From the NCBI GenBank assembly GCA_947846985.1, contig CANTUZ010000004.1:55405672-55469671 (forward strand): DNA of 64,000 bases, read 5' to 3'. Each line of letters begins with the position of its first letter. Position 1 is the first letter of the stretch. This DNA comes from Fratercula arctica. Lineage: Eukaryota; Chordata; Aves; Charadriiformes; Alcidae. Under the pieces are notes generated by a model that saw only the letters and a list, made by a program, of their open reading frames with translations, did no database searches and was not told the origin of the DNA. The position numbers were made by a program, and so were the translations under genes. Of the stretch, positions 39,701-50,400 are shown in pieces.

Positions 39701-41128
39701 TTGGCTGCGTGTTTATCTGTTGCCTTTTACTGCATACTCTATCTTGAGTGGTATTGTGGAATTGAGGACTATGATGCACAGTATCCAGCATTGATACCTA
39801 TCACAACAACTACCTTTATTGCAGCAGCAATTTGGTAAGCTCGAACACTGTGTACAAACTTCTGCTAAACCGGTGCAAGTCTGACTGTGTTAATGGGCTC
39901 ATTTTATAAAAAGTGTAATTTCTCTAATTTTACTAAGTGTAATAGTGACAAGACCAGTTCTACGTAGCTTAATTTCTTCCACTTTCAACATTCATCCACA
40001 AAGCAAGAGTTGCAACTCTCGAAACTGTGTGTTAAGTGTACTTGTAGATGTACTGGATCTTTTCTGTCTTGAAAATTGAAGTCCTTAGCTTTGTTAATGT
40101 AAATTGCTTACCTCTGACAACTATTTGTAAGGTTTAAAAATTAAGACAAAGGTGTATTCTCTAGCTGAGAAAAAGTTATGCCTGATCAGTTTCTAATACA
40201 GAATTCTTCATTATCAAACATACACTGAAATGTATACTTCTAACTATTGCTACATGAGCTTTAAGGGTTTATATCCTGTCAGAGAATGGTACTTTTAGTA
40301 AGAGCTACTTTATGAGATTATAGGACTCAGAATTAAGTGAATTTGCATGTGAATGAAAAAATTACATATGTGTGTGCATGTACGTATATTTGTTTGATCT
40401 CTGCATGAAAGCTGGTTCTCTGTAGGTGTTCTATCTGAATAACATCAGCCAGTATTTGTTACAATGCTGGGAAAAAAGGGAAGACTGAAGAAGATAAAGA
40501 TTCCCTATAGTTTAGAATCAGTCAAATCTATAATCCTGGTAATTCAGTTGTAAAATAAGTTGGTTTCCCCCCTTTCTCTTCAGTTCTAGCCTTAATTTGT
40601 ACTGCTAGCCAACTCAAATCTGCTTAGCTAGAAGTACAAATTAAGGCTTTTCTCAGTTGCTATGTATGCCCATGGAAAAATCAAGAGTAGTTAATTTTGA
40701 GGTGCTTCATATACAGAGATTCTGAAAGCAAAAGGTATCTTTAGCCTTGATGGCACTGAGTGGTCTTGCTCAGTGTAAAATCTGCATCAGCTACTGAAGT
40801 TCTAGGATGAGTTGCCAGTAAATAAACAGTAAACTAAACTATCAATTTAATAAGTAGGTGCTGGGGTCTTTTTGTTTTGTTTTCTCTCAAGTCATAAAGA
40901 AACAAGTATTTTTCCAGGTTCAGTAATCCAAATCTCATTTCTTCTTGTGCCATGTTTTCTTTGTGTGGCTGGTATTTCCATAGTATGACAATTGAATTTA
41001 ACCAAAAACTTCCTGCTTTTGTTCCCAGTTTCAACATTGCCTTGTGGCCTGTCTGGTCATTCATGACACCTTTGTTGCTCTTCATTCAGTTTATGGGTGT
41101 TGTGATGCTTGTGTCACTCCTGGGATAA
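36267..41128 (+). CDS. TMEM128: TMEM128, four-span transmembrane protein, complete
   Basis: Small multi-pass membrane protein with no established function; ER/endomembrane location is inferred from the family. Four coding exons: 36267-36387, 37633-37774, 39673-39834 and 41029-41128; 525 nt, 174 residues plus stop (mammalian about 165). The N-terminal 50 residues are hydrophilic and Arg-rich. Membrane segments follow at about 61-80 (after RLNIH), 89-111 ([20 protein letters not shown]), 125-146 ([22 protein letters not shown]) and 150-173, ending in the conserved ...[12 protein letters not shown] terminus. The conserved loop [20 protein letters not shown] lies between spans 2 and 3. Phases agree at 1, 2 and 2. 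The first exon is the least conserved, and its start is chosen as the only ATG in the island that joins exon 2 in frame next to a YY1-like site. Confidence 0.95.
36388..37632. other. TMEM128 intron 1
   Basis: Leaves the CpG island at about 36700 and is AT-rich afterwards. No element recognised. Confidence 0.65.
37633..37774 (+). CDS. TMEM128: TMEM128 coding exon 2 (first membrane span)
   Basis: Acceptor TTTACAG, donor GTAAGG. Encodes [20 protein letters not shown], then the first span and [12 protein letters not shown]. Confidence 0.95.
37775..39672. other. TMEM128 intron 2, with a CR1 copy at its start
   Basis: Holds the CR1 fragment at about 37865-38222. The remainder is unremarkable. Confidence 0.65.
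37865..38222 (+). mobile_element. CR1 retrotransposon fragment (3' part)
   Basis: Contains the standard CR1 3'-end phrases in order: GGTGCCCAGTGATAGGACCA, GAGGCAATGGGCACAAACTG, CACAGGTTGGCCAGGGAGGT, GGAGATACTCAGAAGTCATC, GGTTGGACCAGATGATC. It stops before the ATTCTATG terminal repeats. Plus orientation, starting about 90 bp after TMEM128 exon 2. Confidence 0.92.
39673..39834 (+). CDS. TMEM128: TMEM128 coding exon 3 (spans 2 and start of 3)
   Basis: Acceptor CCCCGCAG, donor GTAAGC. Encodes the second span, the conserved [11 protein letters not shown] loop and most of span 3. Confidence 0.95.
39835..41028. other. TMEM128 intron 3, containing a perfect-stem hairpin
   Basis: AT-rich intron. The only structure seen is the inverted repeat at 40588-40648. 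Confidence 0.65.
40588..40648. repeat. 61-nt inverted repeat (22-bp arms, 17-nt loop)
   Basis: AGCCTTAATTTGTACT at 40588-40603 is mirrored exactly by its reverse complement at 40633-40648. The pairing extends over one mismatch (G opposite A) to CTAGC/GCTAG, giving 22-bp arms at 40588-40609 and 40627-40648. Size resembles a miRNA precursor, but nothing shows expression. Confidence 0.8.
41029..41128 (+). CDS. TMEM128: TMEM128 coding exon 4 and stop
   Basis: Acceptor TTCCCAG. Encodes [20 protein letters not shown] then [12 protein letters not shown] and TAA. Too short and intron-bounded to appear as a long ORF. Confidence 0.95.
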
Positions 41129-44100
41129 GTCCTTCAGGTATTGTTTAAGCATATAAAAATACTTATCTTGTTGTATGAACTGCTTTGTTAGGTATTTGAG
41201 GATTGTAAGACCATTAAAGGATTCCTCCTCTATGTTTTGCGTATGCTTTTAGAACATTGACACTTTGTGGCATATAGAATAACGGGATAACATGCAAGTA
41301 TTCTAAGGGGAAAGAATATCCTTTTTCTCTTCTCCAAGATTCCATTCTAGAGTGAAAAGAAGCTATTAGTGAGAATGGATGGTTTTGGGGAGTACATGCC
41401 AAATACCTGCAGCTTTTACTGAGACTGGGAAAACTTCTTAGGGAAGTTGCTTGACCTGATAGTAAAGGGGAGAAGCTATTAACAGCCATATGCAACTGTC
41501 TTCTCTATTTTATTTTTCTTTTTAAATTCTTTGTCTTTGAGTATGCTGTTTTCATTTTCTGTGATGAACAGTCCAGATCAACCTGGTATCTGGAAAACTG
41601 CCAGATATCAGAAGTTCCCTAAAAAACAAGTGTTCAAAGGCAAAACCTTTGAGAAATTTCATTCTCAACAACTGCCACATTGAAAAGGGGTTCTCACATC
41701 TTTGTTAGGATTCAAGTGAATTCTGTGAAATTGGAAAAGCTTAATCAGGAAGACATCAAAGACCACTCAGTAAACAGAGTAAGGGATGTCCCCTGTATCA
41801 CAGGTGTCTACATCATCCGGTAAAGTGATGCCCTCAGCGGGACTTGTTTGGTGTATTTCCTTCTCAAGGGAATGTGCGGAAGCCTGTTTGGTTTTGCTTG
41901 CCATCACAAATCGTTTCCACTAAGGAAGTTCTCTAGCATTTTCATGAGTGCAGCATGAAAAATGGAACAGTGCTGGATTTTGAGTGTAGCCTCTTGTAGT
42001 GCCAGAGTTGTAGGCAAAAAATATTCAATGGCTGGGATGGCGAAACACAGCTTTTGTTGGCATAAACAAACTGAAACTAGTGTTGTATTTTCCCCCCTAA
42101 TTTCTAGATATCAAGAAACCTGTTGTTTTTTTTTAAGGAGGTAATTAACTTAGGTCATACTCTGACAACACCTATAGACTTCTGAAAAATACAATACTTA
42201 CTTCAGAACCTTTTTACTGTATTATGGGAGCTTCAGTTGCATTGGTTAATGCAAACTTCTTCACATCAAGTTTGTTCATTCTGTCATTAGCTATGTTCTA
42301 TCTGAGCACTGGAAGGATATGGGGAAAGGGACCCATTTCAGTGTGTTAGATCGTATTAACAGACTGAAACAACCATTGTGCATTAATTTGTATTTAGAAA
42401 GTAAGAAGTACAAGTGAATTACAGATATCCTAAACAGCTGAACCTTATGAAAATATTCTGGTTCTCTATATGAATAGACAAGTAAATTGTGTTATACGTA
42501 ATTTATTAATTCTGTATTAGACCAAATAATTATTGGCCTAATAATTAGGGCCACATTATTACCTGGTGATGCAAAATCATTAACTAACCAGTATCGAATT
42601 AGTACAAGATAAAGCTAGTGCAGTATATACAGCCTTACAGCATTTTTGTTAAAGTTGGATTTGTTTTTTCTTTTCTTTCAGCTTCCTGTGACGGACTCAA
42701 GTAACTTTTATCCTTCAAAGTAGATATCACTTTTGTTACATTCCAGTACTTTTATTATTTCTAGTACTGCTTGTTTGCTCTAACTGATACCATAATTTTT
42801 ATACTACCTGATTTATAAATCGAATGGACATTGGTGGCTGGGGAAAAGCAACTGATCGGTGAATAATTGAAAAATACATGGTTTTTACCCCTTTAAGTAA
42901 CATAAAACATTTAATCACTGCTTTTATTCATATTTCAATATCAAGCAGATGGGTAATAAGTCAGTTATATAGTCCTAAATCCTATTCCGGGACTCCACAG
43001 GTCACCTAGTTCAATTTCCTGCTCAAAGCAGGTTGGTTTGAAGATAACTGATGCTTAATTCAAGCGTTGTGGGTTTTTAATACTATGTTCTTTCCATTTG
43101 AATTGACAGCTAAAATATTGTTATCTGGAATCTGTGTTTGTACTTGTAAACTTACTCATAGATCACACCGGAGACATGTCTTGATCTATTAAATTTCTAA
43201 TATTATGTGTGTTATCATGTAGGAAATATTTTATTACCTAATCTCTTGACTTCAGATCTGCTAGTGTTTGAAAAAAGATACGCATCAGAGTCAGGGCCTA
43301 GAAAGCTGGTAACGTTTACATCATTGTTAATTTGGCAGTGCCATCAGTGAAAGAAATAAATTCTACTTGTGCTGATATAGTTTGTCCACAGCCAAAGATA
43401 GATGATCAAGCTGTGAATAACAACATGAACCGTATTAACACTACAGAAGAAATTAAGAGCACAAAATAAATTGTTTTGATGTATGCACTATTTTTCAGTA
43501 TTCAGGACATTATTCTTCTGTAAATTAACTTCTCAGCAGTGCCTGTTAAAGAAGTTGCCCTTTTTCTTCCTCAGCAATAAAGAGGCTTATACTAACTTAA
43601 ATGCCATTAGTCATACGCAGTTGGGAAAATAAAATAACTTTGTATGTCTGTTCACTTTGGCTGAGATGCCTAAGTATCTGGAAACCTCTGCACCATCTAG
43701 TAGACCATTTTATATAGATCCCTGTGTTAAATACTTTCACACCCAGACCTTTTGGAAGATAGGAGAATGTAGAAGCTGGGTATTGCAACTTGTTAAAATT
43801 TACTCCTTGTGACTATTGCTTGAAGTCTGGGCTGTTAAGAGGAGAGCATTTTCTTCATTCTGACTTTCAAATTCACACCATTGCTGAGTACACAATACAT
43901 GGAATGTTTAGTAATGAAAAAGGAAGACATTGTCTTAAGCCGCTCCAGTTTCGTTAAGCAAAAATGTTGCTTTTGGTATGCAATACAAAGGATCAGTCAA
44001 ACGAAAATAAAATACATTTAGCACTCCTGTTAAGTAGCTTGTAGAGTAAGTTAACGGCTCGATTTGTTTAAATGTAATATTTAAGTTTTCCAAAACCAGT

Positions 44101-44400
44101 TGTGCTTCACATCCTTAAAGGGCAAGTTGCTTATCTTCAGGTCTTCATCTTTTACCAAATTTTAACAATTTTGCATCTGCATACAGAGGTACATTTGAGT
44201 AACTTTGTTTATTATATTTAAATGCACTGTTGCTCAGGGATGGTAATTATCACTGTATTTTTATTTGTCAACTACACAAATGCTCTAGGTGTTTTCAGTT
44301 GCCTTGTACTGTAGAATTAAAATTTGCTACATGTTTTTTCAGATTTGTTCTTCTGGACATCTTAATAAAATTTGTACAAAAATGATCAGTTATTGTTCAG
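41129..44400 (+). other. TMEM128: TMEM128 3' UTR, probably containing an intron
   Basis: A donor-like CAG|GTATTG (41137/41138) nine bases after the stop and a very strong acceptor TTTTTTCTTTTCTTTCAG ending at 42681 bracket a possible 3'-UTR intron. AATAAA at 44364-44369 and 44828-44833 are candidate polyadenylation signals; 43574 is another. No coding sequence seen. Confidence 0.5.
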
Positions 44401-46290
44401 TACTAATTGTTTAACAGTCTTGGGGACTGTCAGCCTATTGTTTTGCCTATAAAATAGATGTTCATGTAGATTTTAAATACTGTACATGACTTGGAGTATG
44501 TTTGTCTTTAACAACCTCTCAGCTGGGTTTATTGAAGGTGTAATACCATTCTCTTCGCCTTCAGAGAGCTATTTGCCTTCTGACTACTTTGATGTCTTTT
44601 TCTGAAGATCCCACGTAGATATACTCACTGCCCAAAAGTCTGCAAAGTCTTTCAGTAACAGTTATGACTATCCAATGCAATACTCATGCAGTTACGAGCT
44701 CAAAAGGAAGCAGTGGCGAATCTGATAAGAATGTAAAACAATTTTTGCTGTAATTAGCAGTCTGACAAAATGGTGTTGCCACTTCCAGTTCTGGAACTCC
44801 TTGCTTCTGTTATTTTCCTTACCACCAAATAAAGAACTAAGGGCAAGAGATTAGAAAGAGGTATCTTAATAGTTTCCTGAAAACAATTATCAAACGGTCA
44901 AAATCCCTACCTCTACCAACGCTTGAATGCATTAGTTGGCTACAGAGCACCACAGGTATTTTCTGCATCCACATAGATCAATTTCCCTTCAGGAGACTGT
45001 GTACCAGCACCAAAGAGGTTCTCTTCACAGGTGACAAGGGATGCTCTGGAATAATCTTGAAATAAAATAGTCCAGGCAGTGAAGATTACTTATCATAGTT
45101 ACCCATAGAAGCTCCGTAAAATGAAAGCATCTTCCGTAGTTATTCTTTAAAGGTTACATTACGTAAGAGAAAAGTAGGACTTGGCATTTCCATAAACTTC
45201 AGATAGCGATGGATGTCGCTCTGAGCTAGAGGTGGTTGAAGCCTTAACTGTTTGACGAGTTAACGTTTTTTATTTATGCTGCTGTTATGGTCCAGGCAGA
45301 AATATAGGGCTAGCTTTCAGTTAACTGCACTTTTCAAACGGGAAAATTGTAGATGGCTTTAAATACCTGTTTCTTGAGAACGGGCCAAAATTAATAGTTC
45401 CTTATGCCTACCTAAATAGGGGATTGTACAGAATTCACTCATTCCACCGTTCTGCCATTTTGTCCTCTTTCCCTGTTCTTTAAAAGGAATGTGAACCTCA
45501 GAAATTTACATACAATTTCAGAAATGTCCTTTGGGACTTCAGAAAAACCCCCTCTCTCGTTTCTGTCTCCATAAGCAAAAAAGCTTAAAACCTCTAAGTT
45601 TTGCCAGTGGAAGTGGAGTAAAATGGATGCTGTCTTTTCATTTCTCCTATTTTTTTTTTTTTTTTTTTGATGTAGCTGAATTAGTGGCTTAATTTCATGT
45701 GAGACATAGGTCACTCCCTGTAAAAAACAATGCTTTGGATATTTCATATGCTACCAACAGATAAAGGGTAAAAATGTAAGACCTGCCTGGCCAGAACAAG
45801 GACCAGTCTATCTTGGTATTTGGCCTCCAAGCTATGGCTAGCTACCTGAATACCTAGAATTGAGAGAATTTGTATTTTACGCAAACAAAATACCATTTAA
45901 AATATGCATTGTTTTACACTGGGCTGAATTCCTGTCAGCCCCTATAGACAACCAGCTGGTGCTCCAAATCTTGAGGTTTGAGTACGTTGCTATCTTATGA
46001 CCATAGGTCATAGTTACAAGCAGTTTAAGTAAGAAAAGGTAAATACTTAAAATGTGTATAAAAATTGGGACAATGAATGAATAAGAAATGGATGACATGC
46101 TGCAGAAGTCTTTGCTGCTTTGAGCTCAGTTGTTGCTACTCCAGCTAGCAATCGCTACAATACTCTGTCTTTGGAATGGGACTTAAAAAAAACAGGAGAG
46201 AAATTGCCACCTTTGAGAGGTCTAGAAAATTCCTGAAAGCAGAGGGTTTTTATTACCAATGGAAGTGCCAATTGCCGAAAAGGAGGACTG
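44400..46290. other. TMEM128-OTOP1 intergenic region
   Basis: AT-rich with a T tract of about 21 near 45650-45670. The minus-strand frame at 45439-45747 runs through that tract as poly-Lys and is not a credible gene. Confidence 0.6.
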
Positions 46291-46452
46291 TGGGGCCCAG
46301 AGTGTTAAACCGTGGAAGGTGACCCTGTTGCTGCCCCGGGAAGGAGCTGCTGCCTGGGCTGCAGGGCAGGTGCCATCGCCCCCTCCCCACTCTCCCTGAA
46401 CCTCTCCCGCATGTTGGCCATCCCTCAGTTTTCCAGCCAGACGTTAAGCGTC

Positions 46453-46508
46453 AGGGGTGCTTTGTTCGCTGTCTTTCCCCAGGGGTGCTTTGTTCACTAT
46501 CTTTCCCG
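46453..46508. repeat. 28-bp tandem duplication
   Basis: AGGGGTGCTTTGTTC(G/A)CT(G/A)T followed by CTTTCCC(C/G) occurs twice back to back, with three substitutions. Confidence 0.88.
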
Positions 46509-46813
46509 TCTCCTTATCTAGAGAACATGTTATGCCGTGCACGTCTCTGTCAACACGGACGTAAGCTCCGTGTCCCTCACTGCATCCCACCACCCTCTGC
46601 AGGGACGTGGCCACCTCCCGACTAATCTGTTTGCTGCATGCATTCTCCCTCATCCCTAATCTCGACTGTTGGCCGAGTCCAAGGCAAGATGCCCCAAATC
46701 CAAAGCAGCAGCGGGCTTTACACCCCCTGCCCCCGGCAGCCTCCCCTCCCTTGGGCAGCCCGGGGATCCCACCGGCAGCTGGGGACACCCCGGAGACCCC
46801 CGCCTGGTGGGCA

Positions 46814-47065
46814 GGGGCTACGGGGAGGCACGGCAGGGCGAGGGGCTACGGAGAGACAGGTCAGGGCGAGGGGCTACGCGGAGGCACGGCAGGGCGAGAG
46901 GCTACGGAGAGACAGGTCAGGGCGAGGGGCTACGGGGAGTCACGGCAGGGCGAGGGGCTACGGAGAGACAGGTCAGGGCGAGGGGCTACGGAGAGACAGG
47001 TCAGGGCGAGGGGCTACGGAGAGACAGGTCAGGGCGAGGGGCTACGCGGAGGCACGGCAAGGCGA
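46814..47065. repeat. 28-bp GC-rich minisatellite, nine units
   Basis: Nine head-to-tail 28-bp units starting GGGGCTACG. Two unit types occur: A (GGAGGCACGGC, units 1, 3, 5, 9) and B (GAGAGACAGGTC, units 2, 4, 6, 7, 8). The first six units alternate A-B, forming a 56-bp higher-order repeat, followed by extra B copies. No unit contains a stop in any plus-strand frame. Ends 120 bp before the OTOP1 ATG. Confidence 0.95.
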
Positions 47066-47185
47066 GGGCCGGCGGCCCCGCTCCGCCCCCGGCCGCCGCT
47101 GGGGGCCGGGCCAGCCGGCTGTCTCCGGGCTCCCCCGGGGGAAGCGGGGCCGCCAGCTCGCAGAGGCTGGCCGGCGACGTGGGAG

Positions 47186-47471
47186 ATGGAGAAAGCCGCC
47201 GGTTGCCCCTCGGTGGGCGGCAGCTACCCGCAGAAAAACGCCGAGATCCTCAGCAGCCAGTACGGCATCAACCTCTTCCTGGCCGGGCTGCTGCTCACCT
47301 TCGCCTGGGCTGTGCACGCCGTGGGCATCAGCAAGAGCCACCTTCTCTCCTACCTCATCACGCTGATGCTCATCCAGCTGCTGTGGATGCTGTGGTACCT
47401 CGGCAGGAGCTGCACGCAGAGGAGGCTGATCCGGGACAAGGACACGCACGCCGGAGCCCGCTGGCTGAAGT
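47186..47471 (+). CDS. OTOP1: OTOP1 coding exon 1 (spans 1-2)
   Basis: Starts [20 protein letters not shown]; the conserved part begins at ILSSQYG. The exon ends GCTGAAGT before donor GTGAGT, phase 1. The frame stays open for 193 codons upstream through the minisatellite. I chose this ATG (GGGAGATGG) because it is the only one downstream of the repeats that precedes the conserved SSQYG motif. Confidence 0.88.
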
Positions 47472-50400
47472 GTGAGTACTGGCTGGTGGCACACAGGGTG
47501 GCACCGCGCACGGGATGTCCGAGCCATCACCCGTCTCGGCTACCACTTTGTTACCGTCGCCATCCATACCAGCAGGCAGCCTGGTATTCATGAACTTAAT
47601 GCACAGCCAGTGCACTCTAAAGTAAACATATGCATAAGCTGAACATACTCGAAGATTGTGTGGGAAAGCTGTTTGCTAAACAGCCTCACTTTCCAACCTG
47701 CCATTTTACAGCGCTGAAAGCTCTGGCACCTTTTTTCCCCTTACCAGGCTGGTTTGGTGGCACTTGAAAAATAAAATATAGCTAATGGAAGAGGCAATTA
47801 TGTTGGTGTCATACAACTGTCTTGGAGGAATTGCCACCTTTTCCAGGCAATATAATGCAACTTACTTTAGGCTAGTACCAGTCAGAAAGGTCCTCAAGTG
47901 CTCTCTGTACCGATGCATATCAGAGATTCCCATTTATGTGTACATGTGATGCCTTAGAAATGTCCGGAGTTAGACAGAAGAGGACAAAATCCCTGGCCAT
48001 ATAAGTTTGGAGATGAGTACATAAAACTTTTAAGCAAGGAAGCTAAAGCTAGCATGAACTTGTCAGAAAAATGTGGAAGTTTGCCGGGGATGTGGGCCCT
48101 TATCTGCAGTCAGGTGCGTACTGGAGTAAGGATATAAAGGTTTATTGAGAGGTGGTGGTTAGGGAGCCCATCAGCCAGTCAGAGGGACAGGAATGCGGAG
48201 TTTCTGGGTCACAAGAACAGGAAACAACCCACATCAGCATTGTGCAGAATCAGAGGCAAGCCCAGTTTTACCGACCGCTTTTCCAGTCTCAGCACTGTAA
48301 ATGATAGGTTGGGAATTAAGTATGTAAAGTGGAGTGCTATAGGACAGCTTTTCCATAAAATATTTCTGTCCTGCTAGCAGTGAGACAACAGTTAATTATC
48401 ACAGCAGCTAATGAAATATCTAAATGAAAACCCCAAGAACACCCGAAAAATGATTATTTTGAAAAGTAAGGTTGCGTTGTGGAAGTTTAGTTTGTTCGCA
48501 GTCTCAGGGCTTGTGTGTCTTTTCTTTTCTTTGCAGCTGTTAACAATTGAGCTGTATGAATTGCTCAGGGAAAATTTTTTTTTTTTTTTTGGTGTCTAAC
48601 ATGTTACAGCTATGATCTGTAGACTTTCCTGAAACGTATGGAGTCCATGTTTAATTGTCCAACTGTTTAATTGTTCTCCTTCACTGTTTTCCAAAACAAT
48701 ATTCAGCTTTTGGGCATTTTTCATTCATTAGCTTATGTGGCTTACAACCTCATAAAGTTCATTAATGCAAGGCTTAATTTGATCCTATTTTGGACCAAGC
48801 TATGCTTTTGTTACTCAGAGAGTAGCTTTCTCCTCCTAAGTATGGCATAAATACTGCTTAACATGGTTGAGTACAGCAGGACCCCCTGCCCTTTTTCTTT
48901 TGGCACAGCATTCACAGCATTTCATTTGTCCTACAGGATATAAGGAGTCACAGAAACTTAGAAATAAGATACCGGAATGCACTACTAGGTTACCTTATCC
49001 ATTTCTTTTACCAGCACAGGATGGCCCTTTGTACTAGCTTCTCAAGTGGTGTGGCTTCCACGGCTTCTCTTGGATGTCTAGGCTGCAGTTCAACAAATTC
49101 GCCCTTAGGGAAAGACCTACACTTTCCTATTCTTAGGAGTTTCTTGTAGTTACAACAAGCCTGTACAAGTCCTTTATCCTCTGTTGGTAAAAGAAAACTT
49201 ATTTGAGCTAAGGAAAAACTCAGGTGGTAATTTCTCTGCCAAGATCCCCCTTGCCCTCCTCTGCATCAATGGTTTTGTCATAGAAATCTTTTATCTGAAA
49301 GACTGAAAGTCCAAAAAGGAGGAGGGGCAGGAGGAGAAATTTTCATCAAGTCTTTCCACGGAAAGCTCGCTGTGATTTTTGACTAGCTCTATCAGCTGCT
49401 CTTGAAGAATGACTCCTTGCTCTCATCGTTAGAGAAAATGTCCATATACTATGAGTATATTTTCATGATGCCCTTCAAATTGTGAGTATCATTTCAGTTA
49501 AAGTGGTGGTAGCTGGCTACTTAGAGCATTTTGCTATGATAAGTGTTGAAAAAGAATGACTTAACAAAAACCTCCTACAAGTGAGTCCTTGCACACAGTT
49601 AACAATGCTAGAAGGACAAATAGTTACAAGAATTGCTGACAGAAGGGTTCCCTTGAGCATTTTTGCAACTGTGTGAACCCTAGAGCACAGCTGCCTTCCC
49701 ACTTGTGTGGTAGACCAAGAGCAGCTCTTATCGTCTGAATGTGAGAAAAGTATCAGGGAGAGCTTTGTCTTTAATAAGGTACAGTTATCCTGACTCAGGT
49801 AATCACAGGGAAGCTTAGGAAGTCCTTTCCTTGACTTATTCCAAATGTTACTCCCCTGAGGACACTCTCCTGTTAGGAAAAGGTCTCTGACCATTATCTG
49901 GAAGTTCAGCCAAGTGAGCCAGAGAACTCAAAATGCAAATCAATTGGCTTCACAAATGGCTTTATTTTAGCACGTTCTCCAGCAGCACAGCTTCTGTTTA
50001 AAGCATAGACAGCTAGTCAACTTCCAAAGCTCTTGGCGGACTTCAACTTCTACCTTTTTAGTGCTTGCATTAAATTGTCTATTATTTGAACAGTATTTTA
50101 AGCGTAGAGTGGCATTTTCACAGCTGTATCATCTTGCTGGTTTATAGAAAGAATTGATCTAGCACCTAGCAATACTGAAAATCCTACTCTTGATCCCCTA
50201 AGATATGCAGGTTTCAATGACCGTTTGAAAAAAATCCATTTTTTTTTAATAATTGAGTGCTCAATAGCAATCATTTAATGTTTTTTTAACTTTCAAACAG
50301 AAATAGCAAAACACTGGAATTATCTTTCTTATTTATAATTATGGATGTATGTATCTAGTATTTAGTATTAGTACATAATACTGAAGTTTCCATCTTTAGG

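Larger units (their letters stand above)
46290..47540. promoter_or_regulatory. OTOP1: CpG island, OTOP1 promoter and first exon
   Basis: GC-rich block ending in OTOP1 exon 1. It includes two tandem arrays with a 28-bp period (46453 and 46814) and CCGCCCCCGG/GGGCCGGG boxes just before the start codon. Confidence 0.75.

Noticed and set aside
45439..45747. 102-codon minus frame with a T tract, possible retropseudogene
   Set aside because: The Lys run is simply the T tract; flanking sequence resembles no known cDNA and no target-site duplication was evident.
47042..47530. Minus-strand 162-codon frame opposite OTOP1 exon 1
   Set aside because: It is the complement of the GC-rich OTOP1 coding exon and promoter; no domain recognised.
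49517..49894. 125-codon minus frame in OTOP1 intron 1
   Set aside because: No recognised motif, no splice or promoter context; the length is within chance for 64 kb in six frames.
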